Notes: generated by a model from the sequence alone, not told the origin. A DNA stretch of 64,000 nucleotides from Ceratopteris richardii (GCA_020310875.1 CM035420.1:189998380-190062379); one strand, 5' to 3'. Shown: positions 31,800 to 45,001, numbered from the stretch's first letter. Numbers and translations: made by a program.

Positions 31800-34200
31800 T
31801 TCGAGTGTTTTTTAACAATGTTCCTAGGATGGTGGTCACTTTGACCCGTACTCCATAGAGTCCTTTACTACTTGTTTCGAAGTCTCAAAGTAATATATCA
31901 TGTCAATCGCAACCCAAACACAAGGGGATTAACCACCTCCCCATTGATCCAAGCTATCCATGTTACTTTGGATCAGATCACTTTAGTCTCAACATCAATC
32001 TTGGATGCTACATCTATTCTATTAGGATCCACATGGAAGCCTATGCCCACACTTTCATTTGGATCAATGCCTTTACAATGCCATTCTAGATATGACATCC
32101 TAGGCTACAATGCTACTAGGCCAATTATACCTCAAGTGACATATTCAACTATCCCTATTGGTCAAAAGGTCCCACTAATGCCTCAAGTCAATCAATTTTC
32201 TCAAGTAATGGCACATAATCAAGTCCAAATGCTAGAACTTGGTAAAAGCCTTTTTCATTCTCAAGTCTCTAAGTGTATGCAAGATTTCAAAATGAAGATC
32301 AAGGCGACCCTTGCGCTGATGATTCCGAGTTTAGACAATTTTTTCTTGTAGAGAAAATATTTGAGTTCTTACATAGTATGAAGCATTTGGATTCACCTTG
32401 ATGTGAATGACATTAGCTTGAGTCTAACTACTAAACATAAAAAATTTCTAAAGCATATACAAACTCATGAAAGCCTTTATTATTAAATGTGCCAAAACAA
32501 GAGTTTGATGTGATACCTCTTCTATTATTATGAGTTTCAATAAATAAGCCCACGAGGAATTGAGATTGTTCATTCGATGCTACAAATAGCAAATAGCATG
32601 ATGCATGTCAAGGGACCTCTCATCAATAACCCTATTGATTGCTCATTTCCTTGTTGGATTGCAAAGTTCACAATTACAAAGTGCAACCTACCTCATATGT
32701 CCAACCATCTTGGATGATTGTATCAAAAAGTGTATAAGGATTGAATATGATTAGGTTAATTCCATAGAAGTATTTGCACCATCAACACAATCCACACTAA
32801 GCATGAAATCCGATTATTCTTTAATTGATGAGATTGTGGAGGATGTAACAAATAAGTTCAACCTAAGCTCGAACCTCCAAACATATAGGGTATCCCCTAG
32901 ACAGTGCTCTTAGTTTAGAGGAGATCATCCTACATAGTCTTGTTCCTAAAGAACACCTTCGCTTCACACCCTCAAATGCAATATTGAAAGATAGAGCAAA
33001 AAATCATGAACCACTATGCCGCCAAGTGTTTCTACTATAGAAAACCAACAAAGCATAAGACCAATACCAATATAGACCATCCATGGGAAATTACCTAGTC
33101 CCAAGGCCTTAGCCACCACAACCATACCGGTATCCCTAGAGATACAATTTTTGGAGTAGACCACCAATGCCATATCTGGCTAGGCCAATGATAGAGTACC
33201 CTACATACCCACCAAAACCCATGTTGGGTTCGCAAACACTTGCACCCCTATATGTGGTACAAGTCAAATATGGAAAAACTAGGAGAAAGGATAAAAAAGG
33301 CAATTGTGCCTTCATCAGTTTCATTGAAAAAATCTTGAATTTCTCTTATAAATTCTTGTGAGTATTGATTCACAGAAGTGGGGATTCTTGAATCGACGGA
33401 AGCTATATAACTCACTAAAAAGTAGTAAATAAGTGGCTTACCCATAATATTTTGAACACACCATAGATTACATGAGTAATTAATACTCTTCAAGTGAATA
33501 TGAAGACTACTATTAGAGTTACAACTATAGTAAGAGGAAGTATATTCACGTCTATTACACCAATGTCCCACCTCAAACCATAACTCTCCTTGATTTTCAA
33601 CCTAGCTAATGTAGATGTACTTGCAATATGTGCAATGGAGACCATTTGGTTTGTTATTTTCCACTTGTACAACAAGTATCCAAACCACCACCAATGTAGT
33701 ATAAGAACTACTACAATGATTGTGAAGAAAAACACCTATGTAAATATTGTCCTTAAAGTTAGGACAAAGGGACTAAATTTTCACTATCAATATGTTGCCT
33801 ATGCTTCCATATAGAAGTGAGGTTAAAGAGGAAGAGATAGCGCCAATCAAGCCAAACACATGTGCACACACGCACAAGACAAGTTTGAGTTGAAAACAAA
33901 AGATAAACAGTGCTTGATTCGATTGCCTCAAATAGTTAGGAAGTGATTCTAAAGGATTCCATATAGACAAAGGGTACTTGGAAGACTCACAAATATCACA
34001 AATAGAAAAAGTAGAAAAGAGGGTTGGTACACTTGAGGATGCCCTTAGATAAATAAAAGATGAACTTGCAAAGGAGCGATGAAAAGTTCAAACAAGATCA
34101 CATAATGGTGAATGTACATTACGACCAAAAAATCCATGGTTATAGCCTGGCTCTATCCTTTTTCACCCTCTAGTGGTTCAATTGGAGGGATTTTTATGGA
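31800..34200 (+). mobile_element. Decayed Gypsy L, Gag region (relative of K)
   Basis: Weak likeness to K Gag appears on the plus strand at about 33590-33820, including a CNMCNGDHLVCYFP stretch similar to K's CYTCGGDHMANVCP, and a charged coil at about 33990-34100. On the opposite strand at about 33300-33390 is RIPTSVNQYSQEFIREIQ, matching K's GIPPSIQQYSQEFLREIQ, so this part has been locally turned round. The open frame 31872-32351 (159 residues, P/Q/S-rich) may be Gag-derived but has no recognisable domain. It is strongly decayed. Confidence 0.5.
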
Positions 34201-34381
34201 AAATGCAAGTGGTGAAAGATTGGGGAGGTAATGCCATATATTTATAAAATCAAGGCACAAATACAAACGTTGATATGCATATAATCACACATAGAGATGT
34301 GCCACTTCTCCAATGATAGGAGAATCATGATGATGGTGACCAAAGCTCCACAAAGAGAAATGGTTCTAGTCAACCTCCTTG
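34201..34381. other. Unassigned flank of the Copia E array
   Basis: This is about 180 bases with no recognisable gene between the L remnant and the first E LTR. It probably belongs to L, into which the E array was inserted. Confidence 0.4.
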
Positions 34382-35018
34382 TGTTGGGAAAGATGGATGG
34401 ATACTTCAAGATGATGAGTAGGTACTGCCAAATCCTGCTTTGTACCAGCCCTTTGATGCTTCAAAGTTGATAAGTAGACCTTTTTAGCTTTCCAATGACA
34501 CCATAAAATGTCCTATGTACTTTGGAAATGATGTATGAAAATATTGAAACAAAACAGACAACTTTGAACTTCAAGTCTTCAAGAAAACCTTCTATTCTTG
34601 AACATACACCTACTATATCTTTTGCTCAGTATGACTAGCACAGTAGGAATTGGAAAATTTCCTTTTAGAGGTATCTAGTTAACTTATCAAGCTAGTTATT
34701 TCAAGTGAAATTACTTAAAAAGATTAACTATGCTGAGAGAAATTAATTTAGCAAGTAAACCTTTACCCCCGATTTTTTCGGACTATTGCAGACTTCGACT
34801 AGTGATCACCTCGGCAGAATTTTCTCTGAAATGGTTGAATAGAAATCCTTCACGTTTTGATATCATGTAGAAGACTTTGAGCTGGTTCCAACAAGCTAAA
34901 GATATTTGAATTTTGTGGAAAAATGAGTGAGATATGATCTCCACAAGTTGACTAACTAATAGAGACTATGATAGAGAACTCAGAGATGAACAATTGTAGA
35001 TATATGTATTAATAAACA
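34382..35018 (-). repeat. Copia E LTR 1
   Basis: It begins, on the plus strand, TGTTGGGAAAGATGGATGG and ends TTAATAAACA. It matches the other three E LTRs at roughly 95% by eye. RT sequence of the adjacent unit runs right up to it with no clear polypurine tract. Confidence 0.85.
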
Positions 35019-36120
35019 CTTGTGTACAAAATCATTGGCTTGGAAACCATAGCCAAATGATGTGGTAAGGTATGTGGTCAATCTGTGATTCCATGCCCTA
35101 GGTGCCTGCTTCAATCCATAAAGAGCTTTATTCAACTTGCATACATATGTTATCTTGTTCGGGTCCTCATAGCCAGGAGGTTGTGACATATATACCTCCT
35201 CTGAAATCCATCCATTAAGAAATGCATTTTTACATCCAATTGATACATGTTCCAATTTTTTGATGCAGCCACACTTACCAATACCGTGATGGTTGGCATC
35301 TTGGCCACATGTGAAAATATTTCTTCATAGTCAATGCCTTGGGTCTGTGCAAAACCCTTGGCCACCAATCTGGCTTTGTACCTATTTATTGACCCATCAT
35401 AAGTTCTTTTGAGTTTATAGATCCATCTGGATCCAATTACCTTCATGGACTCTTTCTTTGGTACTAGTTCCCATGTGTCACTTTCTTTGAGTGCTTGAAA
35501 CTCCTCATCCATAGCTTCCTTCCATTTTGTCTTAGTTTTTGCTTCTTCATATGATCCTGGTTCTTCAATTGACAAATCTTTGGCAAGATAAATAGAATGT
35601 TTAGTGACAAGAGAGGTATCATACCCATATCTGATAGGTTTTTTGCTCTCCCTTTGTGATCTTCTGATTTATTGATTTGAAGATTCAGGTATGTCTTCAA
35701 GCTTCTTCATCTTGCCTTTGGACTTCCATGCCTTGAATTCTTCAAGATTGATAATGTCTTCATCTTCTGAATTGGTGTCTTCATTTTGAGTACGTTCCTC
35801 CTTAGTAAGACTTGGAAACTCCTCCTCCAAGTCATAGGATACTTTAATATTCCTGCATTCATTCTCATACCAAGAATCATTTTCATCAAAGACAACATCT
35901 CTACTAACCATGAATCTCTTATTTGAAGGGTTGAAGAACCTGTACCCTTTCTGATTCATATCATATCCAATAAAGATACATCTCTCAGCTTTAGGGTCTA
36001 GCTTACCTCTTATCTGAGATGGAATGTGTACATATGCTACACATCCAAATATCCTACAATGATCAAGTGAGCGTCTCTTCCCATGCCATGCTTCATAAGG
36101 AGTCATCCCATCAAGGGATT
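35019..36120 (-). pseudogene. Copia E unit 3: partial RT and integrase C-terminal region
   Basis: The minus strand holds RT blocks ([68 protein letters not shown]). Upstream is the integrase C-terminal side (MTPYEAWHGKRRSLDHCRIF, KAERCIFIGYD). The RNase H end of pol is not seen before the LTR. It is broken. Confidence 0.85.
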
Positions 36121-36243
36121 TGTATTAAGGAAAGTGGCAGTAGATACACTCTCTGCCCATAAATAGTTAGGTAACCTTTTTTCATTCAACATTGACCTAG
36201 CTGTTTCAACAATCAATCTATTTCTTCTCACAGCTACCCCATT

Positions 36244-38232
36244 TTAATCAAGAGTATACCTTGTGGTGATTTCTCTCTTGATTCCTCTATCTTGCAAGAA
36301 TGCATCAAAATCATTTGAGAAGTACTCACCTCCTCCATCTGACCTGAGCCTCTTTAGATTCTTCCCTGTCTGATTCTCAGCAAGTGCAAGATACTTTTTA
36401 AAACAGTTGAACACTTCATCTTTGTGCTTCATAAAGTACAATACAGTCCACCTGCTATAATCATCAATAAAAGATACATAGTACATTGATCCTGAGATTG
36501 AGGGGTCTTTGCTTGGTCCCCATACATCTGTATGGACAAGTTCTAGGTAGTCCTCATGCATGTAGCCTTTCCTTGAGAAGGGTAACCTGTGAGACTTCCA
36601 AAATTGACCAGCACCACATTTATAAATCATGTGTTGTTTGGAAACATTAGGTATTCCAATTACACATTGATCCCTGCATATTTGTTTCAAGGTCCTTTCT
36701 CCTACATGCCCTAATCTTTTATGCCAAAACTCAAGCTTTGAAAGTGTTTGATCTTTATAATTGTAGAGTGCAATATTCTTTGTATCTTCTAGCCCAAAAT
36801 TGAAAAGGCTACCTGTCTTTTCTCCTCTAGAAATTCTCTTGAACCCATGCTTGGGATCCTCCATAAATGCCCCAAATTGGTTGAATCTAACCTGCAAACC
36901 TTTTTCCACAATTTGTCTAACACTCATCAAGTTTTTTGTAATGGTTGGTACATATAGTACCCTACTCAACAAGTTTTCATTTCCATCAGTAGTCTTAACA
37001 TTTCCAACTTTAACTACTAAGTGCTTGGTGTCATCACCTATTTGTACTTGATTCTTACCTCTTGGTTCTTCAAGTTCAGAGAGTAGAGCTACATTGCCAG
37101 CCACATGATTTGAGCATCCTGAGTCAATGTAGAAGAGATGGTCATCATTTGTACCTGGAATTGAAGTCATGTTCATAATCAGAAGAGAATCATCTTGCTC
37201 TTTTGTATAGTTGTTGTAATCCTTTCTGGATTTGTATCCTCCTTGGTAGTTGCCATTATAGTTGTTGTTGTAGTTGTTATTGTAGTTGTTGTTGTATGCT
37301 TGATGATCGTTGAATCTACCTCTTGATTGTAAGTATCCACCTCTTTGATATCTTCTTCCTCTCTGATTCTTGTAATTCCTGAAACACTCATCTGTAGTAT
37401 GATTTGGTAAACCACAAATATTGCATGGTGAGGAGTTATAAGGTCTCCCCCTACCTTTCTTACCTCCTCTGCCCCTTCCTCTTGATGGTCTACCTCTCCT
37501 TGCATAGTTGGCTTGGGAGGCAGTGCCTTCATCCTCTCCTTTCTTGTTCTTGCCTTTATCTTTAGACTTACTTTTATCAGTATATAGGGCAGAAGAGCTA
37601 TTACCGTTGGATGAGTCTCCATTCTTGTTGACCTTGGCTTCATGATTGAACAATTGCCCCATGAGAGTGGTAAGATCTGGAATTTGCATGTCCATGTATA
37701 TGTCCATGGCAGTGGTGAAGCTTTCCCATTTGTCATCAGTTTTAATCCCATTGATCACTTGCCTTACTTTCTGCTCTTCTTCAATCTCTTCTCCTATGCT
37801 TGCTAACTGATCTGCTACATCTTGAATCTTAGTCATATACTCTGAAATAGCCTGCTTAGGTTTCTTCCTTAGTGTGGTGAATTCAATTCACAATTGGTTT
37901 TTTCTGGCCCTTGTGTTGGAAGAGAAATAGGATGACAAAGTTTCCCAAGTCTCTTGGGATGTCTTACAGTTTCTAATATGTGGCAAAAGAAAATCAAAGA
38001 TGGAGTTGAGTAAGTAAGACCTTGCTAATGCATCCTTGGCACACCATGTGTTGAGCTTTTCATGTTCTTCCTTTGTTGGTAGTCCTCTGGTTTTGAATGT
38101 GGGTAATTCCTTATCTCCTGAGATGTATCCATAAAGACTCCTTCCTTGTAGGTATGTCTTTATCCTTAGAGACCATGCCTGATAGTTGTTCTTGTCCAAT
38201 TTATCAATAAATGAAGGAAACCCATCTCCCAT
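36244..38232 (-). pseudogene. Copia E unit 3: Gag, protease and integrase
   Basis: From 38232 the minus strand gives the Gag start (PSFIDKLDKNNYQAWSLRI), Gag helices, then a K-rich and R/G-rich stretch and a CCHC knuckle (CNICGLPNHTTDEC). A striking Y/N-rich run (YNNNYNNNYNNNYNGNYQGG) follows, then protease (FYIDSGCSNHVAGN), pre-integrase WHKRLGHVGERTL and integrase core (ELVHTDVWGPSKD, LRSDGGGEYFSNDFDAFL). Order is normal for Copia. It is broken. Confidence 0.9.
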
Positions 38233-38246
38233 TTTACCTTAACTTT

Positions 38247-38258
38247 GCTTTGATACCA
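38247..38258 (-). promoter_or_regulatory. Copia E unit 3 primer binding site
   Basis: It reads TGGTATCAAAGC on the minus strand, one base different from the standard Met-tRNA site, one base inside LTR 2. Sister sites lie at 40494-40505 (same sequence) and 44365-44376 (TGGTATCAGAGC). Confidence 0.85.
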
Positions 38259-38259
38259 C

Positions 38260-38884
38260 TGTTGGGAAAGATGGATGGATACTTCAAGATGATGAGTAGG
38301 TACTTCCAAATCCTGCTTTGTACCAGCCTTTTGATGCTTCAGAGTTGATAAGTAGAACTTTTTAGCTTTCCAATGACAACATAAAATGGCCTATGTACTT
38401 TGGAAATGATGTATGAAAAGATTGAAACAAAACAGACAACTTTGAACTTCAAGTCTTCAAGGAAACCTTCTATTCTTGAACATACACCTAGTGTACCTTT
38501 TGCTCAGTATGACCAGCATAGTAGGAGTTGGAAAAATTCCTTTTAGCGGTATCAGCTTAGCTTAGCAAGCTAACTATTTCAAGTGAAATAACTTAAAAAG
38601 ATTAACTATGCTTAGAGAAATTAATTTAGCAAGTAAACCTTTAGCCCTTATTTTTTAGGACTGTTGCAGACTTCGACCACTGATCACCTCGACGGAATTT
38701 TCTCAAAAATGGTTGAATACAAATCCTTCAGATTTTGATAGCATGTAGAAGACTTTGAGCTGGCTCCAACCAGCTATAGATCTTTGAATTTGGTGGAGAA
38801 ATGAGTGAGATATGATCTCCACACATTGACTGACTAACAGAGACTATGACAGAGAACTCAGAGATGAACAATTGTAGATATATG
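38260..38884 (-). repeat. Copia E LTR 2
   Basis: This is the second LTR of the array, shared between unit 3 (as its 5' LTR) and unit 2. Integrase-region sequence of unit 2 follows it on the right. Confidence 0.85.
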
Positions 38885-40479
38885 TCTCTTTGTGATTCAT
38901 AAAGTACAATATAGTCCACCTGCTATAATCATCAATACAAGATACATAGTACCTTGATCTTGAGATTGAGGGGTCTTTGCTTGGTCCCCATACATCTGTA
39001 TGGACATGTTCTAGGTAGTCATCATGCATGTAGCCTTTCCTTGAGAAGGGTAACCTGTGAGACTTCCCAAATTGACAAGCACCACATTTATAAATCATGT
39101 GTTATTTGGAAACATTAGGTATTCCAATTACACATTGATCCGTGCATATTTGTTTCAAGGTCCTTTCTCCTACATGCCCTAATCTCTTATGCCAAATCTC
39201 AAGCTCTGAAAGTGTTTGATCTTTATAATTGTAGAGTGCAATATTCTTTGTATCTTCTAGCTCAAAAGTAAAAAAACTACCTGTCTTTTCGCGTTTAGCA
39301 ATTCTCTTGAACCCATTCAAGGTCAGAGAGTAGAGCTACATTGCCGGCCACATGATTTGAGCATCCTGAGTCAATGTAGAAGAGATGGTCATCATTTGTA
39401 CCTGGAATTGAAGTCATGTTCATAATCAAAAGAGAATCATCTTGCTCTTGTGTATAGTTGTTGTAATCCTTTCTGGATTTGTATGCTCCTTGGTAGTTGC
39501 CATTATAGTTGTTGTTGTAGTTGTTATTGTAGTTGTTGTTGTATCCTTGATGATGGTTGAATCTACCTCTTGATTGTAAGTATCCACCTCTTTGATATCC
39601 TCTTCCTCTCTGATTCTTGTAATTCCTGAAACACTCATCTGTAGTATGATTTGGTAAACCACAAATATTGCATGGTGAGGAGTTATAAGGTCTCCCCCTA
39701 CCTTTCTTACCTCCTCTGCCCCTTCCTCTTGATGATCTACCTCTCCCTGCATAGTTGGCTTGGGAGATAGTGCCTTCATCCTCTCCTTTCTTGTTCTTGC
39801 CTTTATCTTTAGACTTACTTTTATCAGTATATAGGGAAAAAGAGCTATTACCGTTGGATGAGTCTCCATTCTTGTTGACCTTGGCTTCATGAGTGAAAAA
39901 TTGCCCCATGAGAGTGGTAAGATTTGGAATTTGCATGTCCATGTATAGGTCCATGGCAGTGGTGAAGCTTTCCCATTTGTCATCAGCTTTAATCCCATTG
40001 ATCACTTGCCTTACTATCTCCTCTTCTTCAATCTCTTCTCCTATGCTTGCTAACTAATCTGCTACATCTTTAATCTTAGTCACATACTCTGAAATAGCCT
40101 GCTTAGGTTGCTTCCTTAGTGTGGTGAATTCAATCCACAATTGGTTTTTTCTGCCCCTTGTGTTGGAAGAGAAATAGGATGACAAGGTTTCCCAAGTCTC
40201 TTGGGATGTCTTACAGTTTCTTATATGTGGCAAAAGAAAATCAAAGATGGAGTTGAGTAAGTAAGACCTTGCTAATGCATCCTTGGCACACCATGTGTTG
40301 AGCTTTTCATGTTCTTCCTTTGTTGGTAGTCCTCTAGTTTTGAATGTGGGCAATTCCTCATCTCCTGAGATGTATCCATAAAGACTCCTTCCTTGTAGGT
40401 ATGTCTTCATCCTTAGAGACCATGCCTGATAGTTGTTCCTGTCCAATTTATCAATAAATGAAGGAAAACGATCTCCCAT
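38885..40479 (-). pseudogene. Copia E unit 2 (short): Gag, protease start and integrase start
   Basis: From 40479 the minus strand gives Gag (PSFIDKLDRNNYQAWSLRM), the R/G-rich stretch, the knuckle, the Y/N-rich run and the protease DSG block. A pre-integrase stretch (KRLGHVGERTL) and the first part of the integrase core (HVHTDVWGPSKD) follow. The unit is much shorter than its two neighbours. It is broken. Confidence 0.85.
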
Positions 40480-40506
40480 TTTACCTTAACTTTGCTTTGA
40501 TACCAC

Positions 40507-41139
40507 TGTTGGGAAAGATGGATGGATACTTCAAGATGATGAGTAGGTACTTCCAAATCCTGCTTTGTACCAGCCCTTTGATGCTTCAGAGTTGATAAGT
40601 AGACCTTTTTAGCTTTCCAATGACACCATAAAATGGCCTATGTACTTTGGAAATGATGTATGAAAAGATTGAAACAAAACAGACAACTTTGAACTTCAAG
40701 TCTTCAAGAAAACTTCTATTCTTGAACATACACCCGTTGTACCTTTTGCTCAGTATGACCAGCATAGTAGGAATTGGAAAAATTCCTTTTAGCGATATCT
40801 AATTAGCTTAGCAAGCTAACTATTTCAAGTGAAATCACTTAAAAAGATTAACTATGCTCAGAGAAATTAATTTAGCAAGTAAACCTTTAGCCCTGATTTT
40901 TTAGGACTGTTGCAGACTTCGACCAGTGATCACCTCGATGGACGTTTCTTTGAAATGGCTGACTAGAAATCCTTCAGATTTTGACAGCATGTAGACTTTG
41001 AGATGGTCCCAAAAAGCTATAGATCTTTGATTTTGGTGGAGAAATGAGTGAGATATGATCTCCACAAGTTGACTGACTAACAGAGACTATGACAGAGAAC
41101 TCAGAGATGAACAATTGTAGATATATGTATTAATAAACA
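40507..41139 (-). repeat. Copia E LTR 3
   Basis: This is the third LTR of the array, 633 bp, with primer site 40494-40505 for unit 2 on its left and the RT end of unit 1 on its right. Confidence 0.85.
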
Positions 41140-42809
41140 CTTGTGTACAAAATCTTGGGCTTGGAAACCATAGCCAAATGATGTGGTAAGGTATGTGGTC
41201 AATCTGTGATTCCATGACCTAGGTGCCTGCTTCAATCCATATAGAGCTTTATTCAACCTGCATATATATGTTATCTTGTTTGGATCCTCATAGCCAGGAG
41301 GTTGTGACATATATACCTCCTCTAAAATCCATACATTAAGAAATGCATTTTTTACATCCAATCGATATATATTCCAATTTTTTGATGCAGCCACACTTAC
41401 CAATACCCTAATGGTTGGCATCTTCGCCACAGGTGAAAATGTTTCTTCATAGTCAATGCCTTGGGTTGTGCAAAATCCTTGGCCACCAATCTCACTTTGT
41501 ACCTGTTTATTGACCCATCAGAATTTCTTTTAAGTTTATAGATCCATCTGGATCCAATTACCTTCATGGGCTTTTTCTTTGGTACTAGTTCCCATGTGTG
41601 AGTTTCTGTGAGTGCTTCAATCTCCTCATCCATAGCTTCCTTCCATTCTGTCTTAGTTTTTGCTTCTTCATATGATCCTGATTCTTCAATTGACAAATCT
41701 TTGGCAAGATAAATAGAATGTTTAGTGACAAGAGAGGTGCCATACCCATATCTGATAGGTTTTTTGCTCTCCCTTTGTGATCTTTTGATTGATTGATTTG
41801 AAGATTCAGGTATGTCTTCAAGTTTCTTCATCTTGCCTTTGGACTTCCATGCCTTGAATTCTTCAAGATTGATAATGTCTTCATCTTCTGAATTGGTGTC
41901 TTCATTTTGAGAAGGTTCCTCCTTAGTAAGACTTGGAAACTCCTCCTCCAAGTCATAGGGTAGTTTAATCTTCCTGCATTCATTCTCATACCAAGAATCA
42001 TTTTCATCAAAGACAACATCTCTACTAACCATGAATCCCTTATTTGAAGGGTTGAAGAACCTGTACCCTTTTTGATTCAGATCATATCCAATAAAGATAC
42101 ATTTCTCAGCTTTAGGGTCTAGCTTACCTCTTATCTGAGATGGAGTGTGTACAATGATCCTACAATGATCAAATGAGGGTCCCTTCGCATGCCATGCTTC
42201 ATAAGGAGTCATCCCATCAAGGGATTTGGATGGTAACCTGTTTATAAGGTAAGTGACAGTAGATACACTCTCTGCCCATAAATAGTTAGGTAACCTTTTT
42301 TCATTCAACATTGACTTGTTTGTTTCAACAATCAATCTATTTCTTCTCTCAGCTACCCCATTTCGTTCAGGAGTATACCTTGTGGTGATTTCTCGCTTGA
42401 TTCCTCTATCATGCAAGAATGCATCAAAATCATTTGAGAAGTACTCACCTCCTCCATCTGACCTTAGCCTCTTTAGATTCTTCCCTGTTTGATTCTCAGC
42501 AAGTGCAAGATACTTTTTAAAACAGTTGAACACTTCATCTTTGGGCTTCATAAAGTACAATACATTCCACCTGCTATAATCATCAATAAAAGATACATAG
42601 TACCTTGATCTTGAGATTGAGGGGTCTTTGCTTGGTCCCCATACATCTGTATGGACATGTTCTAGGTAGTCCTCATGCATGTAGCCTTTCCTTGAGAAGG
42701 GTAACCTGTGAGACTTCCCAAATTGACAAGCACCACATTTATAAATCATGTGTTGTTTGGAAACATTAGGTATTCCAATTACACATTGATCCCTGCATAT
42801 TTGTTTCAA
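41140..42809 (-). pseudogene. Copia E unit 1: integrase and partial RT
   Basis: A long open minus-strand frame (41397-42809, 470 residues) runs from integrase (GHLPF-like region, EHVHTDVWGPSKD, LRSDGGGEYFSND, ERNGVAERRNRLIVE) through the linker to the start of RT (IGSRWIYKLKRNSDGSINRY). Further RT blocks follow in 41101-41430 ([31 protein letters not shown]). As in unit 3, RNase H is not present before the LTR. It is broken. Confidence 0.88.
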
Positions 42810-42944
42810 GGTCCTTTCTCCTACATGCCCTAATCTTTTATCTCAAATCTCAAGCTCTGAAAGTGTTTGATCTTTATAATTGTAGAGTGCAATATTCTTT
42901 GTATCTTCTAGATCAAAAGTAAAAAGTCTACTTGTCTTTTCGCG

Positions 42945-44350
42945 TTAAGCAATTCTCTTCAACCCATGCTTGGGATCCTCCACAAATGCTCCAAATTGGT
43001 TGAATCTAGCCTTCAAAACTTTTTCCACAATTTGTCCAACACTCATTAAGTTTTTTCTAATGGTTGGTACATATAGTGCCCTACTCAACAAGTTTTGATT
43101 TCCATCACAAGTCTTAACATTTCCAACTTTAACTATTGAGCGCTTGGTGTCATCACATGTTTGTACTTGATGCTTACCTCTTGGTTCATCAAGGTCAGAG
43201 AGTAGAGCTACATTGCCAGCCACATGATTTGAGCATCCTGAGACAATGTAAAAGAGATGGTCATCATTTGTACTTGGTTTTGAAGTCATGTTCATAATCA
43301 GAAGAGAATCATCTTGCTCTTCTGTATAGTTGATTGAATCCTTTTTGGATTTGAATCCTCCTTGGTAGTTTCCATTATAGTTGTTGTTGTAGTTGTTATT
43401 GTTGTTGTTGTTGTATCCTTGATGATGGTTGAATCTACCTCTTGATTGTAAGTATCCACCTCTTTGATATCCTCTTCCTCTCTGATTCTTGTAATTCCTG
43501 AAACACTCATCTGTAGTATGATTTGGTAAACCACAAATATTGCATGGTGAGGAGTTATAAGGTCTCCCCCTACCTTGATTACCTCCTCTGCCCCTTCCTC
43601 TTGATGATCTACCTCTCCCTGCATAGTTGGCTTGGGAGGTAGTGACTTCATCCTCTCCTTTCTTGTTCTTGCCTTTATCTTTAGACTTACTTTTATTAGT
43701 ATATAGGGCAAAAGAGCTATTACCTTTGGATGAGTCTCCGTTCTTGTTGAGCTTGGCTTCATGAGTGAACAATTGCCCCATGAGAGTGGTAAGATCTGGA
43801 ACTTGCATGTCCATGTATATGTCCATGGTAGTGGTGAAGCTTTCCCATTTGTCATCAGCTTTAATCCCATTGATCACTTGTCTTACTATCTACTCTTCTT
43901 CAATCTCTTCTCCTATGCTTGCTAACTGATCTGCTACATCTTTAATCTTAGTCACATACTCTGAAATAGCCTGCTTAGGTTGTTTCCTTAGTGTGGTCAA
44001 TTCAATCCACAATTGGCTTTTTCTGGCCCTTGTGTTGGAAAAGAAATAGGATGACAAGGTTTCCCAAGTCTCTTGGGATGTCTTATAGTTTCTAATATGT
44101 GGCAAAAGAAAATCAGAGATGGAGTTGAGTAAGTAAGACCTTGTAATGCATCCTTGGCACACCATGTGTTGAACTTTTCATGTTCTTCCTTTGTTGGTAG
44201 TCCTCTGGTTTTGAATGTGGGCAATTCCTCATCTCCTGAGATGTATCCATAAAGACTCCTTCCTTGTAGGTATGTCTTCATCCTTAGGGACCATGCCTGA
44301 TAGTTGTTCTTGTCCAATTTACCAATAAATGAAGGAAAACCATCTCCCAT
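42945..44350 (-). pseudogene. Copia E unit 1: Gag and protease
   Basis: The minus strand from 44350 gives the Gag start (PSFIGKLDKNNYQAWSLRM), Gag helices, the K-rich and R/G-rich stretches and the knuckle (CNICGLPNHTTDEC). The Y/N-rich run is slightly different from the other units. The protease region with LFYI then SGCSNHVAGN and the lead into pre-integrase follow. It is broken. Confidence 0.88.
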
Positions 44351-44377
44351 TTTACCTTAACTTTGCTCTGATACCAG

Positions 44378-45001
44378 TGTTGGGAAAGATGGATGGATAC
44401 TTCAAGATGATGAGTAGGTACTGCCAAATCTTGCTTTGTACCAGCCCTTTGATGCTTCAGAGTTGATAATTAGACCTTTTTATCTTTCCAATGACACCAT
44501 AAATTGTCCTATGTACTTTTGAAATGATGTATGAAAAGATTGAAACAAAACAGACAACTTTGAACTTCAAGTCTTCAAGAAAACCTTCTATTCTTGAACA
44601 TACACCTACTGTATCTTTTGCTCAGTATGACCAGCACAGTAGGAATTGGAAAAATTACGTTTAGGGGTATCTAATTAGCTTAACAAGCTAACTATTTCAA
44701 GTGAAATCACTTAAAAAGATTAACTATGCTTAGAGAAGTTAATTTAGCAAGTAAACCTTTACCCCCGATTTTTTAGGACTGTTGCAGACTTCGATGAGTT
44801 ATCACCTCGATGGACTTTTCTCTGAAATCGCTAAATAGAAATCCTTTAAATTTTAACAGCATGTAGAAGACTTTGAGCTAGTTCCAAAAAGCTATAGATC
44901 TTTGAATTTGGTGGAGAAGTGAGTGGGATATGATCTCCACAAGTTGACTGACTAACAGAGACTATGACAAAGAACTCAGAGATGATATGTATTAATGAAC
45001 A
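44378..45001 (-). repeat. Copia E LTR 4
   Basis: This is the fourth LTR, the 5' LTR of unit 1. About 50 bases of E RT sequence follow it to about 45055, as they do after LTR 1 and LTR 3, so it is also the edge of a further, lost unit. Confidence 0.85.

Larger units (their letters stand above)
34382..45001 (-). mobile_element. Copia E: head-to-tail array of three units sharing four LTRs
   Basis: Four direct LTR copies (34382-35018, 38260-38884, 40507-41139, 44378-45001) are separated by three Copia internal regions, all on the minus strand. Each internal region starts with its own primer site next to the LTR on its right. The two larger regions hold Gag, protease, integrase and part of RT; the middle one is shorter. 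The units are close in sequence, so this is a recent tandem structure, most simply made by unequal recombination between LTRs. All units are broken. A short RT stretch beyond the last LTR (45002-45055) hints that the array once continued. Confidence 0.88.

Noticed and set aside
31872-32351. Host gene encoding a 159-residue P/Q/S-rich protein
   Set aside because: No domain, no promoter or splice structure, and it lies inside decayed Gypsy Gag sequence.
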